A DNA stretch of 6,153 nt. It comes from DSWT01 sp034433375 (GTDB taxonomy: Bacteria; Chloroflexota; Anaerolineae; B4-G1; SLSP01). The DNA is taken from NCBI GenBank assembly GCA_034433375.1, contig DAOUAQ010000172.1, positions 1 to 6,153 on the forward strand. Reading direction: 5' to 3'. The position numbers and the translations under genes were made by a program. Positions 1 to 4,648 of the stretch are shown piece by piece (the first letter of the stretch is position 1; the number at the start of each line of letters is the position of its first letter). Below the pieces are notes generated by a model that made no database searches, was not told the DNA's origin, and saw only the letters and a list, made by a program, of their open reading frames with translations.

Positions 1-21
1 ACAGAGCCTCATTACGCCGTG

Positions 22-50
22 TTCCATGACGGTGAATTTGCGGGTATAAT
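22..50 (+). promoter_or_regulatory. Promoter of the YkgJ-type gene, probably giving a leaderless mRNA
   Basis: A perfect TATAAT lies at 45-50. Seven bases separate it from the ATG at 58, so the usual start point about 7 bases downstream of the -10 falls on or next to the start codon. No Shine-Dalgarno sequence precedes that ATG. The -35 is poor: TTCCAT at 22-27 is at 17-bp spacing but matches the consensus only in its first two bases. The -10 is seen directly; leaderless initiation is inferred. Confidence 0.5.
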
Positions 51-57
51 AGCCGCT

Positions 58-312
58 ATGCAGTGTCGCGTCGGTTGTGGGGCGTGTTGCATCGCCCTCT
101 CGATTTCTTCTTCCATTCCGGGGATGCCCGATGGCAAGCCGGCCGGTGTGCGCTGCGTGCAGCTCACCGCGGACAATCTGTGCGCCCTCTACGAATCGCC
201 GGAGCGCCCGCTCGTTTGTGCCTGGCTGCGTCCCAACGCGGAGATGTGCGGGCAGAGCCGTGAGGAGGCGTTGGCGTATCTCACGGCGTTGGAGATTGCC
301 ACGCGGCCCTGA
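58..312 (+). CDS. YkgJ-family cysteine-cluster protein
   Basis: This is a small 84-residue protein with eight cysteines at positions 3, 7, 10, 11, 33, 42, 54 and 64. The N-terminal pattern C-x3-C-x2-C-C followed by SxPGMPxGKPAGVRC is the hallmark of the YkgJ/UPF0153 family. Members are thought to bind zinc or an iron-sulfur cluster, but no precise function is established. I chose the ATG at 58 over the in-frame ATG at 19 because family members begin immediately before the first cysteine, and the TATAAT at 45-50 would lie inside the longer reading frame. The gene stands alone, with its own promoter, 84 bp upstream of the higBA module. There is no signal peptide or membrane segment, so it is probably cytoplasmic. 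The family call is firm; the role is unknown. Confidence 0.88.
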   Translation: MQCRVGCGACCIALSISSSIPGMPDGKPAGVRCVQLTADNLCALYESPERPLVCAWLRPNAEMCGQSREEALAYLTALEIATRP

Positions 313-340
313 CTCCGCAGATGACGTTTAGGCTCCTTGC

Positions 341-356
341 GTTGCACGGTTGCACG
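341..356 (+). repeat. Perfect tandem duplication of an 8-mer
   Basis: GTTGCACG occurs twice back to back, at 341-348 and 349-356. The second copy contains the candidate -35 hexamer (TTGCAC) of the higBA promoter. It could be a binding site for the HigA repressor or a simple slippage duplication; the sequence alone does not decide. Confidence 0.6.
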
Positions 357-378
357 GCAATCGTTAATGCGATATAAT
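350..378 (+). promoter_or_regulatory. Promoter of the higB-higA module
   Basis: A perfect TATAAT is at 373-378 and TTGCAC at 350-355, with exactly 17 bp between them. The -35 keeps only the TTG core. Transcription would begin near 385, leaving a short leader before the higB ATG at 397. A weak inverted repeat, ATCG (360-363) and CGAT (370-373) around a 6-base centre, touches the -10 and is a possible HigA operator. HigBA systems are generally autorepressed by HigA; here that is inference. Confidence 0.6.
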
Positions 379-387
379 TTCTCTAAT

Positions 388-393
388 GAGGAG
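388..393 (+). promoter_or_regulatory. Ribosome binding site that decides the higB start
   Basis: GAGGAG ends three bases before the ATG at 397. It lies inside the longer upstream reading frame that could start at 337, and it follows the promoter at 350-378, so initiation at 397 is favoured. Confidence 0.6.
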
Positions 394-396
394 AAT

Positions 397-687
397 ATGA
401 TCATTTCATTTGGCGACTCAGCTACGGCCGATCTTTATCACGGGCGAGAAAGTCACCATACCAGACGTATTCCTGCAAATATCAAACGAGTGGTGTTGCG
501 TAAACTGGATATGCTCAATGCTGCTCATAATCTGGAAGACTTGCGCGAGCCGCCTGGGAATCGCTTGGAAGCACTGAAAGGAGACTCGCTTGGTTTTTAT
601 AGTATTCGTATGAATGACCAATGGCGCATTGTTTTTTCTTGGGAAAACAACGGTGCGTATGAGGTGGCATTGGTTGATTATCATTGA
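397..687 (+). CDS. higB: HigB-like toxin, RelE/ParE superfamily mRNA interferase
   Basis: This 96-residue protein belongs to the HigB family of RelE-fold toxins, which cut mRNA on the ribosome when the partner antitoxin is lost. The conserved C-terminal block is clear: RLEALKGD (56-63), then GFYSIRMNDQWRIVFSW (66-82) and a terminal EVALVDYH (89-96). Its arginines and aromatic residues match those conserved in HigB proteins. Length is typical. The start at 397 is supported by a Shine-Dalgarno sequence and by the promoter just upstream; the ATG at 337 would lie upstream of the promoter. It is followed after 16 bp by its antitoxin, in the toxin-first order typical of hig modules. Base composition is more AT-rich than the neighbouring GNAT and aroC genes, which fits horizontal acquisition. 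Toxicity is inferred from family membership. Confidence 0.92.
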   Translation: MIISFGDSATADLYHGRESHHTRRIPANIKRVVLRKLDMLNAAHNLEDLREPPGNRLEALKGDSLGFYSIRMNDQWRIVFSWENNGAYEVALVDYH

Positions 688-692
688 GGTGG

Positions 693-698
693 AGGAGG
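693..698 (+). promoter_or_regulatory. Strong ribosome binding site for higA
   Basis: AGGAGG lies five bases before the ATG at 704, in the 16-bp gap after the higB stop. It selects that start over the in-frame ATG at 614, which would overlap higB. A stronger site for the antitoxin than for the toxin fits the need for antitoxin excess. Confidence 0.65.
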
Positions 699-703
699 GA
701 AGG

Positions 704-1000
704 ATGCTACCAGAAAACCGGGTAACGACACATCCAGGTGAAATTCTCAAAGAAGAATTTTTGGAGCCGTTGGGGGTTACACAAGTAAAGTTTGCAGCGC
801 ATATCGGTGTGCCGTTACAACGGGTCAATGAAATTGTGCGGGGTAAGCGCGGAATCACGCCGGAAACCGCATGGATTTTTTCCCAGGCCCTGGGCACAAC
901 TCCTGAATTTTGGCTGAATCTGCAGAATGCGTATGATCTGACTAGCAAACGGCCAGAAAGGTCAGTGCTGCGATTAGTCCCTGTTCCGCAAACCGTGTGA
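704..1000 (+). CDS. higA: HigA antitoxin, XRE-family DNA-binding protein
   Basis: This 98-residue protein opens with the family signature HPGEILKEEFLEPL (10-23). A helix-turn-helix follows at about 25-52 (VTQVKFAAHIGV, then RVNEIVRGKRGIT), and then the conserved segment ETAWIFSQALGTTPEFWLNLQ (54-74). This is the classic HigA/VapI-type antitoxin, which neutralises HigB by direct binding and represses its own promoter. Start at 704 is chosen for the strong Shine-Dalgarno and because the HPGEIL motif normally lies near the N terminus. It follows higB by 16 bp in the same operon. Its stop codon (998-1000) overlaps the start of the GNAT gene, so the two may be translationally coupled. Composition resembles higB rather than the downstream gene. 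Confidence 0.93.
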   Translation: MLPENRVTTHPGEILKEEFLEPLGVTQVKFAAHIGVPLQRVNEIVRGKRGITPETAWIFSQALGTTPEFWLNLQNAYDLTSKRPERSVLRLVPVPQTV

Positions 1001-1914
1001 TGATCATTGTCCCCTACACATCTGAACGATTGCCGGCTCTTCAAACCCTCATCAATGCTCATCTGGAGATGGCAATCCCCGGCTGGGCGTTGCCGGCCGA
1101 GTTCATCGCCGAGCGACTGACGCGCCATCCCGAACAGCACATCCTGGACCCGTGGGGCATTGAGCGGCGAACGCTTTTCAACATAGAAGCGGAACGGGTT
1201 CTCGCGGCTGCGCACCTCCTGCACTACGGCCATAACAACGAAGTCGCTCCCGACTACCGCAACGCCGGCGATATCGCCTGGCTGCTGTTCACGCCGGGCG
1301 CAGAAGAGGCCGGGCGCGCCCTACTTGCGGAAGCCCGTCAACTGATGCAAGCCTGGGACGTTCGCGTGACCTACGCCTGGGACACTGGATTACCCATCCC
1401 GTTGTGCAGCGGCATCCCGGATACCTGGCCGCACCTCCGCACCTTGTTTGCCGAAGCCGGTTTCGCAGCGGACGCAGGAGCGGAATACATCTTCGGCGGC
1501 GGATTGGACACTATCCCATCCCCCGCCGCTGCCCCGGTGGACGGGGTATGCGTGCAACGCCTTGTTTCCGGCGCCGAAGCCACGTTCATCCTGCGGCACA
1601 ACGGCGAGCACATCGGGCGCTGCGAATGTATCGCCGACCTCACCCAAGACGGGCGTCTGCCGGCCTTCGCGGGGTGGGGCAAGTTGGAGATGCTCGAAGT
1701 GGCTGCACCCTGGCGCACTCTCGGCCTGGGACATTGGCTGGTACAGCACGTCGTCGCCTGGCTGCGCGAGATGGGGTGCGCGCGCATCGCGTTCTCCGTC
1801 ACGCCGGATGACGCCGCGCGCGGCGCGCGGCGCTTCTACCGGCGCTTGGGGTGGGAGCGGCGGCTGACTTTGGAAAAGGGATGGATAGATCGAGGCGTTT
1901 ACCCGGATCGTTGA
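1000..1914 (+). CDS. GNAT-family N-acetyltransferase with two GNAT-like halves
   Basis: This 304-residue protein is about twice the length of a single GNAT domain. The C-terminal half carries the acetyl-CoA-binding motif A: LEMLEVAAPWR is followed by R239-T-L-G-L-G244 and a long helix. The late motif FYRRLGWE is at 279-286. The N-terminal half begins with a GNAT-like strand-helix (IIVPYTSERLPALQTLINAH) and looks like a degenerate second domain; tandem GNAT proteins with one inactive half are common. The substrate cannot be read from the sequence. Start is at the ATG at 1000, which shares one base with the higA stop. A GTG at 997 in the same frame would add one residue. No Shine-Dalgarno is visible, so translation may be coupled to higA. 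The gene becomes strongly GC-rich after its first ~60 bases, unlike the toxin-antitoxin pair before it. Confidence 0.85.
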   Translation: MIIVPYTSERLPALQTLINAHLEMAIPGWALPAEFIAERLTRHPEQHILDPWGIERRTLFNIEAERVLAAAHLLHYGHNNEVAPDYRNAGDIAWLLFTPGAEEAGRALLAEARQLMQAWDVRVTYAWDTGLPIPLCSGIPDTWPHLRTLFAEAGFAADAGAEYIFGGGLDTIPSPAAAPVDGVCVQRLVSGAEATFILRHNGEHIGRCECIADLTQDGRLPAFAGWGKLEMLEVAAPWRTLGLGHWLVQHVVAWLREMGCARIAFSVTPDDAARGARRFYRRLGWERRLTLEKGWIDRGVYPDR

Positions 1915-1939
1915 CGTCGTTCCATATCTGTGGTATACC
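1911..1939 (+). promoter_or_regulatory. Promoter and likely operator of the PIN toxin-antitoxin module
   Basis: TTGACG at 1911-1916 (5 of 6 consensus bases) overlaps the GNAT stop codon. It is followed after exactly 17 bp by TATACC at 1934-1939, which is preceded by TGG at 1931-1933, giving an extended -10. The -10 is embedded in the perfect 8-bp palindrome GGTATACC (1932-1939). Antitoxins of VapBC-type modules commonly repress their own promoters through palindromes in this position, so this is a plausible operator. The promoter elements are seen directly; autoregulation is inferred. Confidence 0.65.
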
Positions 1940-1969
1940 TTTGATAAGAAGGGGAGAGGGAGGCCAGTT

Positions 1970-2290
1970 ATGGCGACCGAGATTGTGGCTCAAGTAATAT
2001 CACAAGAATTGCATATTCCATTGACTGGATTGGACGCGTGGCAAGACGCAGAGCTGGAGCTGGTGCGCGAAAAATCTGTGCTTGTGATTCGTCCGCGTAA
2101 ATTAAAGCCATTGCAGGAACGCGAGTTAGCCATTCAGGCTTTGCGTGAAGATGGACTGTTGGTAGAAATGAAACAGACGCCTATTTATCCTCCGATTGCG
2201 CCAGGGGAGCGCGCTGAGTTGTCCCGAAAACTTAGCGCAGGTCGTTCACTATCAGAACTCGTCATCGAGGAGCGTAAAGCAGGATGGTGA
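1970..2290 (+). CDS. Antitoxin partner of a PIN-domain toxin, AbrB-hairpin-like
   Basis: This 106-residue protein is encoded directly before a PIN toxin. Residues about 6-43 read like the swapped-hairpin DNA-binding fold of AbrB/MazE/VapB proteins: VISQELHIPL, an acidic turn, then ELVREKSVLVIRPRK. The remainder is a charged, helix-rich tail ending SLSELVIEERKAGW. In such antitoxins this part usually wraps the toxin and occupies its active site. A strong Shine-Dalgarno, GGGAGG at 1958-1963, lies six bases before the ATG. The stop codon overlaps the toxin start by seven bases (ATGGTGA at 2284-2290), a common way of coupling the pair's translation. It is AT-rich relative to aroC. The hairpin assignment rests on pattern and position, so I give no gene symbol; the antitoxin role is likely from context. 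Confidence 0.8.
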   Translation: MATEIVAQVISQELHIPLTGLDAWQDAELELVREKSVLVIRPRKLKPLQERELAIQALREDGLLVEMKQTPIYPPIAPGERAELSRKLSAGRSLSELVIEERKAGW

Positions 2291-2742
2291 ATTATTATCT
2301 GGACACCAGCGCGATGTTCAAACGCTATATGGATGAATATGGCAGCGATTGGTTGCGCGCACAAATAGATCAGGCGTCAATGTTGATCGTATCGCAAATG
2401 CTTGTCGTTGAAATTATCAGTGCCCTTAATCGCCGCGTGCGTGAAAAAACATTGTCGTGGGGCAACTATCAGCGTGTGCGAGACATTATTTTCGACGATT
2501 GTCGCACGACTTATCACGTCATAGGGCCGACAAAGCCGGTTTTGGATTTGGCCTGTGAATTGCTGGAGCGCCGTTCGCTGCGTGGATATGACGCGGTTCA
2601 TTTGGCAACGGCGCTGATTGCGCATACCTCACTGCATGCACGTAATCTTCCAGGTCTGGTCTTTCTCTGCGCCGATGATCAGTTGGTCGCCGCCGCTGCC
2701 GCCGAAGGGCTGGCGGTAGATAACCCCAACGATCATCCCTGA
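2284..2742 (+). CDS. PIN-domain ribonuclease toxin, VapC-like
   Basis: This 152-residue protein has the layout of a PIN-domain toxin RNase. The four acidic positions expected for Mg/Mn binding are visible: D7 in YYLDTSA, E43 in LVVEIISAL, D103 in GYDAVHLATA, and D131 in FLCADDQLVAAAAAEGL. VapC-type toxins cleave tRNA or rRNA, but the target here cannot be inferred. It overlaps the upstream antitoxin gene by seven bases and ends one base before the aroC start codon. No promoter is visible between this gene and aroC, so the two are likely on one transcript. Composition is AT-richer than aroC, supporting acquisition as a cassette. All four metal-binding acids are intact, so there is no sign of decay. 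Confidence 0.92.
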   Translation: MVNYYLDTSAMFKRYMDEYGSDWLRAQIDQASMLIVSQMLVVEIISALNRRVREKTLSWGNYQRVRDIIFDDCRTTYHVIGPTKPVLDLACELLERRSLRGYDAVHLATALIAHTSLHARNLPGLVFLCADDQLVAAAAAEGLAVDNPNDHP

Positions 2743-2743
2743 G

Positions 2744-4009
2744 ATGGAACTCCTCGGCGGTCCGCTCTTTGCCGTCGCCGGCGCGGGGGAATCCCACGGG
2801 CCGGGCTACACCTCGATTGTCTTCGGGTGTCCGCCGGGTCTGTGGCTGACGCGGACCGACATCCAGCGCCATTTGGACCGCCGCCGCCCCGGCGGCAACG
2901 TCCACGGCACGCCGCGCAGTGAGGTGGATAAGGTCGCTCTGCTCTCCGGCCTCTACACGGATGATCACGACACGCTGCTCGCCGGGCCGGAAATCCGCAC
3001 GATAGCCGACAACGTGGAGAGCGTCACCCGCACCTACGAGGCTGGCTACACCACCGGCGAACCGATTGCCGCGCTTATCCTGTCCACCGCCAAACGCTCC
3101 GGCGATTACCGCCAGTTCGCCGGGCCGCACGGCGAAGTCCGCCCCGGGCACGCCGACCTGGTGAAATACCACCAGGCGCGCGGCTTCAACGATCCGCGCG
3201 GCGGCGGGCGGGCCAGCTATCGCGCGACCGTTTCGGACGTGATCGGCGGTTCGATTGCGCGGCTGTATCTGGAACGGCAGTTTGGGACGGTGTTCCTCTC
3301 GTCGCTGGCGCAGGTGGGGACGCTCAAGGCATCCGTCACCCTGGCGGAGACGGTCGAGCGGCTGGCTTTGCAACACACGCAGGTGCAGCCCGTTCCGGCG
3401 GATGATCTGCGCCAACTCGAAGCCAAACTTGCCGCCGCCGAACTCCCCACGCTCGACGCCGATTTCGCCCACGAGGCCGCCGCGTTCATCGAGGCGGTAC
3501 GCGCGGACGGCGATTCTATCGGCGCGGTGGTGGAGGTTGTGGCGGTACACGTCCCGGCGTTGGCGGGCGCGCCGCTCTACGAGAGCCTCAAGCTGCGACT
3601 GATGGGCGCGCTCGGCGGGCTGCACGCAGTGCAGGGCGTCGAGATCGGTTCCGGCTTCGATGTGGTGACGCGGCGCGGCAGCGAGAACAACGATCCGATC
3701 CGCGCGACAGGCTACCAGAGCAATCACCATGGCGGCTTGCTTGGCGGGATTACGACGGGGATGCCGCTCGTGTGCCGCGTCGCCTTCAAGCCGACGGCCT
3801 CGATCCAGAAACCGCAACTGTCGGTGCGCCAGGACCTCACGGAGATTGACTTCGCGCTCAAGAAAGGTCGCCACGATCCGTGCGTCGGCGTCCGCGCTGG
3901 GGTGACGCTGGAATCGCGGATGGCGATCGAGCTGTTGAATGCGGTGTTGGTGGGGGAGAGCCGTCAGCCTTCAGCGGTCAGCTTTCAGCTCTTTGCTGCT
4001 GAGGGCTGA
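2744..4009 (+). CDS. aroC: Chorismate synthase
   Basis: The enzyme converts 5-enolpyruvylshikimate-3-phosphate to chorismate, the last common step of aromatic biosynthesis, using reduced FMN. At 421 residues it is slightly long for the family. Seen directly: GESHG (15-19, catalytic-type H18), RRRPGG (46-51), RPGHADLVKY (133-142, second conserved H136), GGGRASYRAT, GDSIGAVVEVVA, the GSENND and GGLLGGITTG flavin/substrate segments, and the C-terminal RHDPC (376-380). The usual GRASARET block reads GRASYRAT, a departure at two positions although the arginine is kept. The ATG at 2744 is the only plausible start. It is one base after the vapC stop and has no clear Shine-Dalgarno, suggesting reinitiation. 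Residues 406-421 and the stop codon are encoded by an inverted-repeat element (3959-4028), so the natural C terminus was probably replaced or extended. Confidence 0.95.
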   Translation: MELLGGPLFAVAGAGESHGPGYTSIVFGCPPGLWLTRTDIQRHLDRRRPGGNVHGTPRSEVDKVALLSGLYTDDHDTLLAGPEIRTIADNVESVTRTYEAGYTTGEPIAALILSTAKRSGDYRQFAGPHGEVRPGHADLVKYHQARGFNDPRGGGRASYRATVSDVIGGSIARLYLERQFGTVFLSSLAQVGTLKASVTLAETVERLALQHTQVQPVPADDLRQLEAKLAAAELPTLDADFAHEAAAFIEAVRADGDSIGAVVEVVAVHVPALAGAPLYESLKLRLMGALGGLHAVQGVEIGSGFDVVTRRGSENNDPIRATGYQSNHHGGLLGGITTGMPLVCRVAFKPTASIQKPQLSVRQDLTEIDFALKKGRHDPCVGVRAGVTLESRMAIELLNAVLVGESRQPSAVSFQLFAAEG

Positions 4010-4028
4010 TTGCTGATGGCTGACAGCT
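3959..4028 (+). repeat. Long hairpin repeat overlapping the aroC 3' end
   Basis: Arms 3959-3989 and 3998-4028 (31 nt each) pair around an 8-nt loop. As RNA, 29 of 31 positions pair: 25 Watson-Crick and four G-U, with mismatches only at 3962/4025 and 3970/4017. Each arm is itself built of short TCAGC- or GCTGA-type units. Elements of this style are usually intergenic dispersed repeats. Here the left arm begins exactly at codon 406 of aroC, and the aroC stop (4007-4009) is in the right arm. There is no T-run after the stem, so it is not a classic intrinsic terminator. It could still affect mRNA stability or partially attenuate the downstream genes. Confidence 0.85.
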
Positions 4029-4050
4029 ATCTCACTACGGAGCAAGGGTT

Positions 4051-4638
4051 ATGAACATCTCGGTCATTCTTGGGCATCCACAGCCGGGCAGTTTCAACCA
4101 CGCGATTGCGGAGACGGCGGCGCGGGCGTTGCGCGAGCGCGGGCACACGGTCTGGTTCCACGATTTGTACGCGGAAGGCTTCGATCCCATTCTGCCATAC
4201 GCAGAAATTCCCAGGGGCGCGGCGCTTCCACCGGACATTCAGCAGCATTGCGACGAGATCGCGGCGGCGGACGGCATCGTGATCGTACACCCGAACTGGT
4301 GGGGCCAGCCGCCGGCGATCCTCAAGGGGTGGGTGGATCGCGTGATCCGGCCCGGCGTGGCCTACGAATTTCTGGAAGGCGACGGCGGGGAGGGCGTGCC
4401 GGTGGGTTTGCTCAAGGCGCAGGCGGCGCTAGTGTTCAACACCGCCAACACGCCGGAAAAGCGTGAAATCGAAGTCTTTGGCGACCCGCTGCAATTGCTG
4501 TGGAAAAATTGCATCTTTGATCTGTGCGGCGTGCCGGTATTTTACCGGAAAATGTACCGCGTCATTGTGACAAGCACAGCAGAAGAGCGGCAAGTCTGGT
4601 TAGCCGATGTGAAGAAAATCGTACTGAGATATTTTTGA
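4051..4638 (+). CDS. Flavodoxin-fold NAD(P)H oxidoreductase (NQO/MdaB-like)
   Basis: This 195-residue protein matches the Flavodoxin_2 family of NAD(P)H:quinone or flavin oxidoreductases. The N-terminal loop GHPQPGSFNHAIA (8-20) binds the flavin phosphate. The diagnostic block HPNWWGQPPAILKGWVDRV (80-98) contributes to the flavin site, and is followed by GVAYEF. These are soluble two-electron reductases using bound FAD or FMN; the true acceptor is unknown. GGAG at 4039-4042, eight bases before the ATG, supports the start. It lies between aroC and aroKB, and its stop (4636-4638) overlaps the GAGG ribosome binding site of aroKB, so it shares their transcript. Since chorismate synthase needs reduced FMN, this enzyme might help supply it. 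That is inference from context; a general quinone-detoxifying role is equally possible. Confidence 0.88.
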   Translation: MNISVILGHPQPGSFNHAIAETAARALRERGHTVWFHDLYAEGFDPILPYAEIPRGAALPPDIQQHCDEIAAADGIVIVHPNWWGQPPAILKGWVDRVIRPGVAYEFLEGDGGEGVPVGLLKAQAALVFNTANTPEKREIEVFGDPLQLLWKNCIFDLCGVPVFYRKMYRVIVTSTAEERQVWLADVKKIVLRYF

Positions 4639-4648
4639 GGATAGTGGT

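Noticed and set aside
19..57. Longer N terminus for the YkgJ-type protein from the ATG at 19
   Set aside because: The extra 13 residues are not part of the family pattern, and the promoter -10 lies inside them.
418..1233. A 271-codon open frame on the minus strand
   Set aside because: It is antisense to higB, higA and the start of the GNAT gene, all with recognisable family motifs, and it shows no motif or ribosome binding site of its own.
2519..3874. A 451-codon open frame on the minus strand
   Set aside because: It lies antisense to aroC, which has clear chorismate synthase motifs. The frame is open because of the high GC content, and its translation is arginine/histidine-rich with no recognisable domain.
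4010..4038. Promoter for the oxidoreductase-aroKB genes (TTGCTG at 4010-4015)
   Set aside because: No acceptable -10 lies at 16-18 bp spacing, and the hexamer is within the hairpin repeat.
3959..4040. Intrinsic terminator after aroC
   Set aside because: The stem is long and stable, but no run of T follows it, and the oxidoreductase gene begins 22 bases later with a good ribosome binding site.
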